From Roseateles sp049532965 (lineage in GTDB: Bacteria; Pseudomonadota; Gammaproteobacteria; Burkholderiales; Burkholderiaceae_C), in the NCBI RefSeq assembly GCF_049532965.1, contig NZ_CP186694.1:3968001-4032000 (forward strand): a stretch of DNA of 64,000 nt, written 5' to 3'. Below the pieces are notes generated by a model. The model ran no database searches, was not told where the DNA came from, and saw only the letters and a list, made by a program, of their open reading frames with translations. The position numbers and the translations under genes are program-made. Position 1 is the first letter of the stretch, and every line of letters begins with the position of its first letter. This document shows positions 19,162-28,444 of the stretch, piece by piece.

Positions 19162-20001
19162 ATGACGACCCCAGTCAGCATCGAGTTCTTCCCGCCCAAC
19201 ACGCCGGTCGGCACCGACAAGCTGAAGACCGTCGTGCAGGAGTTGCGCGCGGTGAACCCGCAGTACTTCAGCGTGACCTACGGCGCCGGCGGCTCGACGC
19301 GCGAGAAGACGCTGTCCACGGTGGCCGACATCGCGTCCCAGGGCTTCGAGGCGGCGCCCCATCTGTCGTGCGTCGGCTCGACGCGCGAGAACATTGCCGA
19401 GATCCTGGCGACCTACCGCGCGCAGCACATCCGCCGCGTCGTCGCGCTGCGCGGCGACCTGCCCAGCGGCACGGCCACGGCCGGCGAATTCCGCTACGCC
19501 GCCGAGCTGGTGCGCTTCATCCGCGAGACGCAGGGCGAGGACTGGGACATCGAGGTCGCCGCCTATCCCGAGTACCACCCGCAGCAGCGCTACGCCGCGC
19601 GGGACTTGCAGTTCTTCGCCGACAAGGTGCGCGCCGGCGCCAGCGGCGCGATCACGCAGTTCTTCTACAACCCCGATGCCTACTTCCACTTCGTCGACGC
19701 GACGCGGGCGCTGGGCGTGGAGGTGCCGATCGTGCCGGGCATCATGCCGATCAACAACTACGCCCGCATCGCGCAGTTCGCGCAGCGCGACGGCATCGAG
19801 ATCCCGCGCTGGGTCGCGCTGAAGATGGAGGGCTACATGGACGACGCCGCCTCGGTGCGCGCCTTCGGGTTGGACGTCGTCACCCGGCTGTGCGAGCGGC
19901 TGATCGCCGGCGGCGTGCCGGGCCTGCACTTCTACACGCTCAACCAGAGCGCGCTGACGCTGGAGTTGTGTAAACGCCTCGGTCTGTCGACGCAGGCTTG
20001 A
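19162..20001 (+). CDS. metF: Methylenetetrahydrofolate reductase
   Basis: 279 aa. It reduces 5,10-methylene-THF to 5-methyl-THF for methionine synthesis, with FAD. MTTPVSIEFFPPNTPVG carries the conserved EFFPP near the N-terminus, followed by SVTYGAGGSTR and GDLPSG. ITQFFYNPDAYFHFVD and VPGIMPINNY are further signatures. It is the third gene of the ahcY-tlyA-metF cluster, regenerating methionine from the homocysteine that AhcY releases. Confidence 0.97.
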   Translation: MTTPVSIEFFPPNTPVGTDKLKTVVQELRAVNPQYFSVTYGAGGSTREKTLSTVADIASQGFEAAPHLSCVGSTRENIAEILATYRAQHIRRVVALRGDLPSGTATAGEFRYAAELVRFIRETQGEDWDIEVAAYPEYHPQQRYAARDLQFFADKVRAGASGAITQFFYNPDAYFHFVDATRALGVEVPIVPGIMPINNYARIAQFAQRDGIEIPRWVALKMEGYMDDAASVRAFGLDVVTRLCERLIAGGVPGLHFYTLNQSALTLELCKRLGLSTQA

Positions 20002-20129
20002 TAAGCCGCAAGCGGCAGTCGGCATCGCAGGGAACCACCCCGGTTCCCTGCCGTTCCTTGTGAACCGTCAAGGCGGCGCCAAGTCGGCGCGCGTTCAATC
20101 CCGGTCATTCTTTGACCAGGAGCGCACGC

Positions 20130-20759
20130 ATGTCTCGCTTTTCCGCCTGTTTCCGTCCCTCGACCGTTGCCGTCCTTGCCGCGCTGACCGCGGCCACTGC
20201 GCTACCAGCGCAGGCCCAGACCAGCCCGTGGGTGTACCGTGCCCGCGCCGTGTACATCGATCCCGCGAACAAGGACACGACCGGCCTGGGCCTGTCGCTG
20301 AGCCGCAAGACGATTCCCGAGTTCGACGCCAGCTTCTTCTTCTCCCCGAACCTTGCGGCCGAACTGGTCCTGACGGTGCCGCAACGGCACCGCCTCTACA
20401 GCAACGGGCAACGCGTCGGTTCGGTGAAGCACCTGCCGCCGACACTGACGCTGCAGTACCACTTCAATCCGGAAGGCACGTTCCGCCCGTACGTCGGCGC
20501 CGGCTTGAACTACACCCACTTCTCCGGGGTTCACTTCGAACCGGCCGTGCAGACGGCGCTGCAGCCCACCATCAAGAAGAACAGCTTCGGCCTGGCGGCA
20601 CAGGCGGGCTTCGACGTGATGCTCGACAAGCAGTGGTCGATCAACGTCGACGTCAAGAAGATCCAGATGGACACCGAGGTCCGATCCTTCGGCGCCTCGG
20701 TCGGCAAGTTCAAGGTCGACCCGCTGCTGGTGGGCGTGGGCGTCGGCTATCGGTTCTGA
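20130..20759 (+). CDS. OmpW family outer-membrane protein
   Basis: 209 aa from ATG 20130, with AGGAG (20118-20122) upstream; an in-frame TTG at 20112 is less likely. The signal peptide ends at PAQAQ. An eight-stranded barrel is expected; LTLQYHFNPEGTFRPYVGAGLNYTHF is the OmpW signature region (shown partly as YVGAGLNYTHF). The C-terminus VGVGYRF ends in Phe, as BAM substrates do. A second OmpW homologue lies at 37971-38669. The family transports small hydrophobic compounds. Confidence 0.9.
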   Translation: MSRFSACFRPSTVAVLAALTAATALPAQAQTSPWVYRARAVYIDPANKDTTGLGLSLSRKTIPEFDASFFFSPNLAAELVLTVPQRHRLYSNGQRVGSVKHLPPTLTLQYHFNPEGTFRPYVGAGLNYTHFSGVHFEPAVQTALQPTIKKNSFGLAAQAGFDVMLDKQWSINVDVKKIQMDTEVRSFGASVGKFKVDPLLVGVGVGYRF

Positions 20760-20793
20760 TCCGCCGGGCGGCCGCCGCCCCCGACAAGCCATG

Positions 20794-20817
20794 AAGGGCC
20801 CCGCGAGGGCCCTTTTT
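20794..20817 (+). terminator. Rho-independent terminator after ompW
   Basis: AAGGGCCC (20794-20801) pairs with GGGCCCTT (20807-20814) across a 5-nt loop and is followed by a T-run. It lies between the convergent ompW-type gene and the Xaa-Pro dipeptidase gene, and the reverse complement also has A/T at both sides, so it may serve both. Confidence 0.85.
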
Positions 20818-20851
20818 CACGCAGCGTCGCCGTGTGCTGTCGGGGGAGGCG

Positions 20852-22204
20852 TCAGATCAGCGCCGCGAACGCATCCCGCGTCAGGTTCTCGGGCGCGCCG
20901 CTGTCTCGGCAGGCCACGTCATCCTCGATGCGTACGCCGCCGAAGGCGCTCAAGTGCTTGACCAGCGCCCAGTCGACGTTCGCCGCCGCCGGGGTCGCCC
21001 GCAGCTTGTCGAGCAGCATCGGGATGAAGTACATCCCCGGCTCGATCGTCACCACCATGCCGGGCTGCAGCACGCGCGTGAGGCGCAGGTAGGGATGCCC
21101 GTCCGGCTTGGCGATCGTTCCGCCGTCCTCGCTTGCCATGAAACCGCCGATGTCGTGGACCTGCAGGCCCAGCAGATGTCCGATGCCGTGAGGCAGGAAC
21201 ACCGACGTCACGCCCTCCGCGACCATCGCCTCCTCGCCCATCTTCACGATGCCGAGCTGGCGCAGCACGCCGGCGATCTCGCGGTGGGACGCCAGATGGA
21301 TGTCGCGGTAATCGACACCTGCGCGCACGCGATCGACCAGGCGCAGTTGCGCCGCTTCCATCGCATCGATCAAGGCCTGGAACGACGCATCCCCGTTGCC
21401 GGTCGTGCGCGTGATGTCCGACGCGTAGCCCGCGCTGTGCGCGCCCGCGTCGACCAGCAGCGACAGCGATTGCGCCGGCGCCCGCTCGTCCTGGTATTGG
21501 TAATGCAGCACCGCCGCATGCTCGTTGAGCGCGACGATGTTGCCGTAGGGCAGTTCCCGCTCCGCCATGCCGCAGGCCACCAGATAGGCGCGGTGGATGC
21601 CGGCTTCCGACAGTCCCTCGCGGAACGCCCGCTGCGACGCCAGGTGCGCCGTCGCGCCCCGCGCCGACGCCTCACGCAGGCGCAGCAGCTCATAACCGGT
21701 CTTCACCGCGCGCGCGTAGTGCAGCGGATTCAGGACCTCGGGCGGATTGTTCGGAACGATGTCGCCCAGTGCCGCGTCCGCCTCGCCGACGATCGCCAAT
21801 GTGCCCGGCACCTGCAGGTAGGGCAGCGCCTCCTCGGGCTTGCGCACGACGAGCAGTTCGAAATGCTCGACCCAGAAGCCATTCGGCGCCTCGGGCGGCA
21901 CGTGCCAGTAGTCCTCCGGCTGCACGTAGACCAGGCGCGGCCGGTGGCCCGGCCGGATCACCAGCCAGCTGTCCGGATGGCGGATCAGCGGCACCCACAG
22001 CTTGAAATGGGGATTGGGCTGGAAGACGTAAGGCCGGTCGTCGAGGAAGGCGAACTTCTCGATCCCCGAGGCGATCAACAGCGCATCGAAGCCGCCGCGC
22101 CGGAGCGCATGTTCGGTCCGGCGCTGCTGTTCGGCGAGGTGGGCGGCGTAGAGACTCGAGAGGCTCGAGGCACTGGCCTGGGCGTCGGATTCAGCGGCAT
22201 TCAT
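20852..22204 (-). CDS. pepQ: Xaa-Pro dipeptidase (M24B metallopeptidase)
   Basis: 450 aa. It cleaves Xaa-Pro dipeptides using two divalent metals. Pita-bread fold ligands are visible: Asp in LLVDAGAHSAGYASDITRT (two Asp), His in FLPHGIGHLLGLQVHD, Glu in VVTIEPGMYF and Glu in GGVRIEDD. The N-terminal domain (residues 1-165) is the PepQ type. The start ATG overlaps the stop of the upstream cyclo-ligase gene by 4 bp, showing coupling. Confidence 0.93.
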   Translation of the reverse strand: MNAAESDAQASASSLSSLYAAHLAEQQRRTEHALRRGGFDALLIASGIEKFAFLDDRPYVFQPNPHFKLWVPLIRHPDSWLVIRPGHRPRLVYVQPEDYWHVPPEAPNGFWVEHFELLVVRKPEEALPYLQVPGTLAIVGEADAALGDIVPNNPPEVLNPLHYARAVKTGYELLRLREASARGATAHLASQRAFREGLSEAGIHRAYLVACGMAERELPYGNIVALNEHAAVLHYQYQDERAPAQSLSLLVDAGAHSAGYASDITRTTGNGDASFQALIDAMEAAQLRLVDRVRAGVDYRDIHLASHREIAGVLRQLGIVKMGEEAMVAEGVTSVFLPHGIGHLLGLQVHDIGGFMASEDGGTIAKPDGHPYLRLTRVLQPGMVVTIEPGMYFIPMLLDKLRATPAAANVDWALVKHLSAFGGVRIEDDVACRDSGAPENLTRDAFAALI

Positions 22205-22794
22205 GCGCGGGGATTCTCCCAGACGACCCCCATCTCGGTCAGCATCGCATCCAGCCGGACATCGTTCGGCTGGGCGCTGAGCGTCGGTTGGAAGCCGTGG
22301 CTGAAACCCAGGCCCACCACCACCGGCCGCGGCTGGATCTGCGCGATCGTGCGCAGCATGAAGCCACCGCCGTAGCCCATCCGGATGCCGCCCGGCCCAT
22401 AGCCGAGGCAGGGGAGCAACAACAGCTGCGGATCGAAGGCCTCGGTGTCCTTCGGCTTGGTGATGCCCGTCGCGTCCTCTTCCATCGGACAACCGGGGTA
22501 CCAGACGTGGAAGCGCAGCCGGCCCTGCTCGCGGTCGACCACCGGCAGGCCGATGCGGCGGTCGGCATTGACCTCGCTCCATCGGAACAGCGCCGGCAGC
22601 GGATCGAACTCGCCCTTGATCGGCCAGTACGCCGCGATGCGTTGCTCCTTGCGACCCACCAGCCAGACGCGCAGCACGCTCTGGAGCACATCCGCAAGAT
22701 GGAGACGGCCTGGCAGGTCCAGGCGCTCCTGGATCAGGCGCTCGCGCAGCGCCCGGCGGTCTTCGGAAATCGGCAGCTTGTCGTTCGGATTCAT
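22201..22794 (-). CDS. 5-formyltetrahydrofolate cyclo-ligase family protein, divergent copy
   Basis: 197 aa from ATG 22794. The fold and blocks (IAAYWPIKGEFDPLPAL, LLLLPCLGYGPGGIRMGYGG) place it in the family that converts 5-formyl-THF to methenyl-THF with ATP. However, the usual GYGGGYYDR segment reads GYGGGFMLR, so the conserved Tyr-Asp is missing. It may be a divergent or altered-activity paralogue; the copy at 24869-25486 has the canonical GYGGGYFDR. It is translationally coupled to pepQ. Confidence 0.85.
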   Translation of the reverse strand: MNPNDKLPISEDRRALRERLIQERLDLPGRLHLADVLQSVLRVWLVGRKEQRIAAYWPIKGEFDPLPALFRWSEVNADRRIGLPVVDREQGRLRFHVWYPGCPMEEDATGITKPKDTEAFDPQLLLLPCLGYGPGGIRMGYGGGFMLRTIAQIQPRPVVVGLGFSHGFQPTLSAQPNDVRLDAMLTEMGVVWENPRA

Positions 22795-22889
22795 CCGGCC
22801 CTTCGCCTTCCCAAGCGGGCCCGATGCGGGCCCGAGCCGGTGATTGTGGCCGCGCGGCGAACGGGGCGCCAGTGGACTAGAGTTCCGCC

Positions 22890-23429
22890 ATGTCACGAGG
22901 CACGACCACCACCGGCACCGTCCGCCGCGCCATCGGCGCCGGCAGCGACTTCGCGAACCACTGCATGGAATTGCTGTCGCCGCTCGGCCCGGTGCTGGCC
23001 AGGCGCATGTTCGGCGGCTTCGGCCTGTACGTGGACGGGCTGTTCCTGGCCATCATCAGCCGCGACGAGCTCTACCTGAAGGCGGACGCCGTCAGCCAGT
23101 CGCGTTACCTCGATGCCGGCTGCGAGCCGTTCCGGTACACGAAGACCGGCAAGGACGGCCGGCAGGAGGTCTCCAGCTTGAATTACTTCCGGCCACCGGA
23201 GGACACGCTGGAATCGCCCGCGCTGATGCTGCCCTGGGGCCGGCTGGCGATGGAATCGGCCTTGCGTTCCGTGAACGCGAAGCCGAAGGCCAGGACCGCG
23301 AAGAAAAGCGCCGGCACCACCGCCGCCCCCAGCACCGACAGGAAGGAGAAGCCCGTCAAGGCGGCCGCTCCCATGGTCAGGCGTTCGCCAGGCGCTGGCC
23401 GAACAGCGCGAAAGAAGGACGCCGGCTGA
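22890..23429 (+). CDS. TfoX/Sxy N-terminal domain protein
   Basis: 179 aa. Residues 15-115 match the TfoX N-terminal domain (MELLSPLGPVLARRMFGGFG, YVDGLFLAIISRDELYLKAD). The rest is a Lys/Ala/Arg-rich, probably disordered basic tail instead of a TfoX C-terminal domain. Full-length TfoX controls competence genes, but single-domain relatives are of unknown role. The 3' end overlaps the convergent DUF2917 gene by 53 bp. Confidence 0.88.
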   Translation: MSRGTTTTGTVRRAIGAGSDFANHCMELLSPLGPVLARRMFGGFGLYVDGLFLAIISRDELYLKADAVSQSRYLDAGCEPFRYTKTGKDGRQEVSSLNYFRPPEDTLESPALMLPWGRLAMESALRSVNAKPKARTAKKSAGTTAAPSTDRKEKPVKAAAPMVRRSPGAGRTARKKDAG

Positions 23430-23730
23430 CGCTCGGCACCTTCGCCGCGCAGGCCTGCGGCGGCACCAGCAGCTGGAAGCGGGCAGTCGGCCAGGCCTCG
23501 ATGAGGAGCTCCGCGCCGCTGTCCACTTCCAGCGTCTCGCCGGCCGACAGCCAGTAATCGTTCGACGGCAGCGACAGGTCGCCGCGCTGCGTCACCCACA
23601 CGCGCCCTTCGAGCACATGCAGCTCGCGGCGCCCGGGGCCGATCGGCAGCCGCATCGCCTCGCCCTTCGACAGGGTCCAGGCGGCATCGTCGCGGCTGAT
23701 CTGGATTGATGACTTTTGCATGACGTTCAT
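23377..23730 (-). CDS. DUF2917 domain protein
   Basis: 117 aa from ATG 23730, with GGGAG upstream. A small beta-rich domain (KGEAMRLPIGPGRRELHVLEGRVWVTQRGD) of the DUF2917 family, of unknown function, is probably cupin-like. It is soluble with no signal peptide. It is divergent from a LysR regulator, a pairing I associate with this family in Burkholderiales, so the regulator likely controls it. Confidence 0.85.
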   Translation of the reverse strand: MNVMQKSSIQISRDDAAWTLSKGEAMRLPIGPGRRELHVLEGRVWVTQRGDLSLPSNDYWLSAGETLEVDSGAELLIEAWPTARFQLLVPPQACAAKVPSVSRRPSFALFGQRLANA

Positions 23731-23856
23731 GATCGACTCCCCGTCCGCCGGGCGGTCCGCGCACCGGCGGCCTTCCTCGTGGACATGGAGCAATACTAGG
23801 GTTCACCCGGACGCCGGTCCAATGAGTCTTGACGCGTCGATTGATACCATCCGCGC

Positions 23857-24840
23857 ATGAATCCGCCCCGCCATCGACCGCTTGCCGTCGGCCCGCTGCG
23901 CGCCTTCGAGGCCGTGGCGCGGCGCCTGAGCTTCAGCGCCGCGGCCGAGGAGCTCTTCCTTACCCAGTCCGCCGTCAGCCGGCAGATCCGGTCGCTGGAA
24001 GAGGAACTGGGCGCCACGCTGTTCCTGCGCGGCACCCGGCACGTGGAGCTGGCGCCCGACGGCAAATTGCTGCTGGCGGCGGTCGAGCCGATGCTGGCGC
24101 GGCTGGACAGCACGGTGCGGCAGATCCGCTCGACGCGGGGTCGCCGCGTCGTCAACGTGACGACCTTCGCCTCGTTCGCGTCGCTGTGGCTGATTCCGCG
24201 CCTGGAGGCCTTCCAGCGCGAGCACCCGGACATGGACATCCGCGTCTCCGCCCATGACCAGTTGGTCGAGCTGGACGACAGCGAATTCGACGTCGCGCTG
24301 CGTTATGCGGCGCCGAACCGCGTGCCGCCCTCGGCGCAGCGGATGTTCGGCGAGATGCTGACCCCGGTGGTCAATCCCTGGGTCGCCGCGCAGGCGCGGG
24401 ACGGCCAGGGGCCGCCATTGAGCCAGGCGTCGGACCTGCGCCACTTCACACTGGCCGAGGAGGACGACCAGCGCCCCAGCGGCCTGTTCCTCAGCTGGCG
24501 GCGCTGGCTCGCGTTGCACGGCGCGCCCGAAGTCCAGCCGCGGCGCTGGATGTACCTGAACTTCACCTACCAGCAGATCCAGGCCGCCGTGTCCGGCCAG
24601 GCGGTCGCGCTGGCACGGCTGCCGCTGATCTACGAGGCGCTGCAGCGCGGCGAGCTGGTCGAGCCCTTCGGCGCCGACGGCCGCACCGACTGTCCGACGG
24701 TGTACTGGCTGATGATGTCGGCGCAGGGCCGCGCGCGGCCCGAGGTCGTCGAATTCGCCCGCTGGATCGCCGACCAGTCCGCCATCACGCGCCGCGCGAT
24801 CGGCGAGCCCGATCCGCCGGTGGACGTGGACTCGGGCTGA
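23857..24840 (+). CDS. LysR family transcriptional regulator (GcvA-like)
   Basis: 327 aa. The N-terminal winged helix (SFSAAAEELFLTQSAVSRQI) is followed by the linker helix and a LysR substrate-binding domain (ASLWLIPRLEAFQREHPDMD). The pattern is closest to GcvA-type regulators. It is divergent from the DUF2917 gene with 126 bp between them, which should hold its operator. The inducer is unknown. Confidence 0.93.
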   Translation: MNPPRHRPLAVGPLRAFEAVARRLSFSAAAEELFLTQSAVSRQIRSLEEELGATLFLRGTRHVELAPDGKLLLAAVEPMLARLDSTVRQIRSTRGRRVVNVTTFASFASLWLIPRLEAFQREHPDMDIRVSAHDQLVELDDSEFDVALRYAAPNRVPPSAQRMFGEMLTPVVNPWVAAQARDGQGPPLSQASDLRHFTLAEEDDQRPSGLFLSWRRWLALHGAPEVQPRRWMYLNFTYQQIQAAVSGQAVALARLPLIYEALQRGELVEPFGADGRTDCPTVYWLMMSAQGRARPEVVEFARWIADQSAITRRAIGEPDPPVDVDSG

Positions 24841-24868
24841 GCGGCCGGGCCGGGAGCCCGGCGGGCGG

Positions 24869-25486
24869 TCAGGGCGCGAGCAGCTCCCGCTCGGTCAGCA
24901 CGACGGTCATGGCCTGGTCGTGCGCTTGCACTTCGAAGTCGGCCTCGCAGCAGGACCAGGCGAGTCCCAGGGTCGTGACGCCGGGGTGGGCCTCGATCCA
25001 CCGGTCGAAGTAGCCGCCCCCGTAGCCGAGCCGGAAGCCCTCGCGCGTGTAGCCCAGGCAAGGCACGAGCAGCACTTCGGGCACCAGCACCGGGCCGGTC
25101 GAGCTCGGGATGCCGCATTCGTCCTTGAGGGTGGGCGGCTGTCCGTCCCAGCGGCGGAATTCCATCGTGGCGGGGCCCCGGTCACTCGCCTTGCGCGCGA
25201 AAGGCAGCGCCAATTGCATGTCCGCGCCGAGCTTGTGCGTCGCCGCCCAGGCCGCTGCGTTAAATTCACCCTCCAGCGGCCAGTACAGGCCGAGGCTCAG
25301 CGGCTCCAGCTGGCGCAGCAGCGGCAACAGCTGCTCGCCCAGGTGATCGGCCGCCAGACGGGCCTCGGCGCTGGCCCACCATTCGCGGCGGCGCGCCAGC
25401 AGGGCGCGGCGCAATTCGCTTCGCTCATGGGGCCAGGTATTGCCGGACGTGCCGGCGGCGTCGGGGGCCATGGGGGAGTCACTCAT
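24869..25486 (-). CDS. 5-formyltetrahydrofolate cyclo-ligase
   Basis: 205 aa. It makes 5,10-methenyl-THF from 5-formyl-THF and ATP. The ATP-binding signature FRLGYGGGYFDRWIEAHPG is intact, as is LVPCLGYTREG. The N-terminal ELRRALLARRREW is the basic family start. It converges with the LysR gene (28 bp apart) and is divergent from the transglycosylase gene with only 11 bp between start codons, so both promoters must lie within coding sequence or use other genes' promoters. Confidence 0.93.
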   Translation of the reverse strand: MSDSPMAPDAAGTSGNTWPHERSELRRALLARRREWWASAEARLAADHLGEQLLPLLRQLEPLSLGLYWPLEGEFNAAAWAATHKLGADMQLALPFARKASDRGPATMEFRRWDGQPPTLKDECGIPSSTGPVLVPEVLLVPCLGYTREGFRLGYGGGYFDRWIEAHPGVTTLGLAWSCCEADFEVQAHDQAMTVVLTERELLAP

Positions 25487-25497
25487 CGCAGTTCGGC

Positions 25498-27576
25498 ATG
25501 AAGTTCGCTCGAATCACTGTAACCGCCCTCGCCGGCACTGCCCTCGCCGCCTCGGCGGGACTGGGCATGCTGGCGGCGTCCCCGGCCGCCGCCCAATCGG
25601 TCACGACCTTCAATGTCGTCCCGAACCCGCTGCCGCCGCTGCCGGACCTCGTCACCGATGCGCGCGAGGCGTGGCGCACCCGCGACCGTTCCCGGCTCGC
25701 GGCGATGCGTCAGGCCGCCTTCGACCAGCAGCATCCGCTGGCCTCCTGGTTCGACTACTGGGAGCTGAACGCGCGCCTGTCCGATGCGCAGCAACCCGAG
25801 ATCAACGCGTTCTACGCGCGCTGGCCGGGGGCCTATGTCGAGGACCGGCTGCGCAACGACTGGCTGCTGGAACTCGGCCATCGCCGCGACTGGGCCAACT
25901 TCCGGCGCGACCACGCCAGCTACAAGATGCAGGACGACCGCGAGGTGGCCTGCTACGCGCTGCTGGCGGATCCTCCGCGCCGTGACCTGCGCGAGACCGC
26001 GCGCGCCGCCTGGTATGCGCAGCGCGACGCCGACGAGGGCTGCAACATGCTCGCCGCGACGCTGCATGAGAACGGCGTGCTGAAGGACTCGGACGTGTGG
26101 CGCAAGCTGCGCCTGGTGGTCGAGACCAACCGTCCGCGGGCGGTGAAGCAGACGTCGGCGCTGTTGCCCAAGACCGACCAGGACGCCATCGCCGAACTGA
26201 TGGAGAAGCCGGACCGCTACCTGAAGCGCAAGGCCGCGGCGTCGCCGCGCTCGAAGGCCGAGCTGACGCTCCTGGCGCTGATGCGGCGCGCGGCCACCGA
26301 CTTCGACGATGCCGGCGACGAGGTGCGGCGCTGGGCGCCGAAGCTGCCGAACGACCTGGCCGCCTGGCTGTGGGCCCAGTACGGGCGCCAGGCCGCGCTG
26401 CGGCTCAAGGACGAGGCCAACGACCACTTCGAGCGCGCGATCAAGCTGAAGGAGAAGGCGGGCGACCCGATCGAGTGGAGCGATGACACGGTGACCTGGA
26501 TCGCCCGGGCCGCGCTGCGGGGCGACGCTGGCGCGACGCGGCCGGACCAGCTGTTGGCGGCGATCGCGCTGATGAAGCCGTCGGACCAGAAGGACATCGC
26601 CTGGCAGTACTGGCGCGCCAAGGCGCAACAGCAGCTGGCGCCTGCCGGCGCTGCCGGCGATGCGCAGCGCCGCGAGGCCCAGGAAGCGCTGCGGGCGATC
26701 GCCTCGCCGCTGAGCTTCTACGGCAAGCTCGCGGCCGACGAACTGAAGCTGCGGCTGCCGCTGCCCCCCGCGCCGGCCGAGCTGACCGCGCAGGAGCGCG
26801 CGCAGGTCCAGGCGATGCCGGGCATCCAGCGCGCCTTGCTGCTGCTGGCCGTCGGGCTGCGCAGCGAGGGGCAGCGCGAATGGAACTTCAGCCTGCGCGG
26901 CCTCTCGGACCGAGAGCTGCTGGCCGTCGCGCAGACCGCCTGCGAGCGCGAGCTCTGGGAACGCTGCATTCAGACGAGCGAGCGCACCAAGGGCGAGATC
27001 GACCTGGCCCAGCGCTTCCCGATGCCCTACCGCGCCGACGTGTTCAAGCAATCCGCGGCGGCGGGGCTGGATCCGGCCTACGTCTACGGCCTGATCCGCC
27101 AGGAGTCGCGCTTCATGATGGACGCGCGCTCGCATGTGGGCGCCGGCGGGCTGATGCAGGTGATGCCGGCGACGGCCAAGTGGACCGCACGCAAGCTGGG
27201 CGTCGAGTTCAGGCCCGACATGCTGCATGACCGCGACACCAACCTGCGCCTGGGCACCGGCTACCTGAAGCTGGTGATGGACAGCTTCGAGGGCTCGCAG
27301 GCCATGGCGGCGGCGGCCTACAACGCCGGCCCGAACCGGCCGCGCCGCTGGCGCGAGGGCCCGCAGCTCGATGCGGCCATCTGGACGGAAAACATCCCGA
27401 TCTGGGAGACCCGTGACTATGTGCGGAAGGTGCTCTCCAACGCGACGATCTATGCGCAGCTGATGGGCCGCGAAGGTGGCACCGTGCTGCGCGACCGGCT
27501 GGGCCGCGTGATCGGTCCGGCGGCCGCCGTGGTGCCGGACATCCCGGCCAATGGCGGCACCGCCGCGACCAACTGA
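25498..27576 (+). CDS. slt: Soluble lytic murein transglycosylase (Slt70 family)
   Basis: 692 aa with a signal peptide (MKFARITVTALAGTALAASA, cleavage after AAAQS). A long alpha-superhelical N-terminal region (residues 40-500) precedes the lysozyme-like SLT domain. The catalytic Glu is E536 in LIRQESRFMMDARSHVGAGG, with GLMQVMPATAKWTA and AAAAYNAGPNRPRRW following. It cleaves peptidoglycan glycan strands in the periplasm, releasing anhydromuropeptides. Size and layout match E. coli Slt70. Confidence 0.95.
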   Translation: MKFARITVTALAGTALAASAGLGMLAASPAAAQSVTTFNVVPNPLPPLPDLVTDAREAWRTRDRSRLAAMRQAAFDQQHPLASWFDYWELNARLSDAQQPEINAFYARWPGAYVEDRLRNDWLLELGHRRDWANFRRDHASYKMQDDREVACYALLADPPRRDLRETARAAWYAQRDADEGCNMLAATLHENGVLKDSDVWRKLRLVVETNRPRAVKQTSALLPKTDQDAIAELMEKPDRYLKRKAAASPRSKAELTLLALMRRAATDFDDAGDEVRRWAPKLPNDLAAWLWAQYGRQAALRLKDEANDHFERAIKLKEKAGDPIEWSDDTVTWIARAALRGDAGATRPDQLLAAIALMKPSDQKDIAWQYWRAKAQQQLAPAGAAGDAQRREAQEALRAIASPLSFYGKLAADELKLRLPLPPAPAELTAQERAQVQAMPGIQRALLLLAVGLRSEGQREWNFSLRGLSDRELLAVAQTACERELWERCIQTSERTKGEIDLAQRFPMPYRADVFKQSAAAGLDPAYVYGLIRQESRFMMDARSHVGAGGLMQVMPATAKWTARKLGVEFRPDMLHDRDTNLRLGTGYLKLVMDSFEGSQAMAAAAYNAGPNRPRRWREGPQLDAAIWTENIPIWETRDYVRKVLSNATIYAQLMGREGGTVLRDRLGRVIGPAAAVVPDIPANGGTAATN

Positions 27577-27622
27577 TGGCGCCGGCCCGGCACCCGTCCC
27601 CTTTATGGAAAGAGACTTCCGC

Positions 27623-28324
27623 ATGCAACTGATCGTCGGCAACAAGAACTACTCGTCCTGGTCGATGCGCCCCTGGGTGCTCATGAAGGCGCTGGGCATC
27701 GACTTCCAGGAGCGGGTGGTCCGCTTCGACTTCACGCCGGATTCGGCCTTCTACCGCGAGATCGGCGCGGTGACGCCGACCGGCAAGGTGCCGGTACTGA
27801 TCGACGACGGCTTTGCGGTGTGGGATTCGCTGGCCATCGTCGAGTACCTGGCCGACCGCTTCCCCGACAAGGGCGTCTGGCCGCGCGACGCCCGCCAGCG
27901 GGCCCGGGCACGCTGCCTCTGCGCCGAGATGCACAGCGGCTTCGGCCAGATGCGCAGCCTCTGCGTGATGAACATTGACTCGGACCTCACCAGCGTCGGC
28001 CCCCGGCTGCTGAGCACGGAAGCCGGCCTGCGCAAGGATCTGGCCCGCGTCGTCGAGCTGTGGAGCGACGCGCTCGAGGCCAGTGGCGGCCCCTTCCTGT
28101 TTGGCGCCTTCGGGGCGGCGGACGCTTTCTTCGCGCCGGTCGTGATGCGGGTGACGCGTTATGGCCTGCCGGTGCCCGAGGCGCTCAAGCCCTACATCGA
28201 CCGGGTGCAGTCGGCGCCCGGCGTGCGCGAGTGGATCGCCGATGCGATCGCGGAAAAGGACTTCCTCGACTTCGAGGAACCCTATCGCGACGTCAGCGGC
28301 CCGGTGCCGGTGCTGAAGGGGTGA
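27623..28324 (+). CDS. Glutathione S-transferase family protein
   Basis: 233 aa from ATG 27623; an ATG at 27605 would add six residues. The N-terminal thioredoxin-like GSH-binding domain is MQLIVGNKNYSSWSMRPW, with the probable catalytic Ser in SSWSMRPW; TGKVPVLID gives the cis-Pro loop and WDSLAIVEYLAD the ESxAI-like motif. The C-terminal helical domain follows. The likely role is detoxification or thiol transfer; the substrate is unknown. Confidence 0.92.
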   Translation: MQLIVGNKNYSSWSMRPWVLMKALGIDFQERVVRFDFTPDSAFYREIGAVTPTGKVPVLIDDGFAVWDSLAIVEYLADRFPDKGVWPRDARQRARARCLCAEMHSGFGQMRSLCVMNIDSDLTSVGPRLLSTEAGLRKDLARVVELWSDALEASGGPFLFGAFGAADAFFAPVVMRVTRYGLPVPEALKPYIDRVQSAPGVREWIADAIAEKDFLDFEEPYRDVSGPVPVLKG

Positions 28325-28383
28325 GGTCGAGCCGGTCGGCGCGGTGAACGACGGGTCGCCGCCGTCCGTCGCAGAAATGAAAT

Positions 28384-28428
28384 GCCGCTTCCGGAGACCG
28401 CCTGTGCGGGCAGGCGGCGGGAAGCGGC
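28384..28428. terminator. Long inverted repeat between convergent genes
   Basis: GCCGCTTCC (28384-28392) pairs with GGAAGCGGC (28420-28428), and inside it CCGCCTG (28398-28404) pairs with CAGGCGG (28411-28417). On the minus strand it is followed by ATTTCATTT. It probably terminates the PEP-CTERM-like gene and perhaps the GST gene from the other side. Confidence 0.65.
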
Positions 28429-28444
28429 GAGGTGGCCTCCGCGA

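Noticed and set aside
22795..22889. 6S RNA, which often sits by the 5-formyl-THF cyclo-ligase gene
   Set aside because: Only 95 bp are available here and 11 bp upstream of the other copy, too short for a 180-nt RNA, and no 6S-like bulged hairpin is seen.
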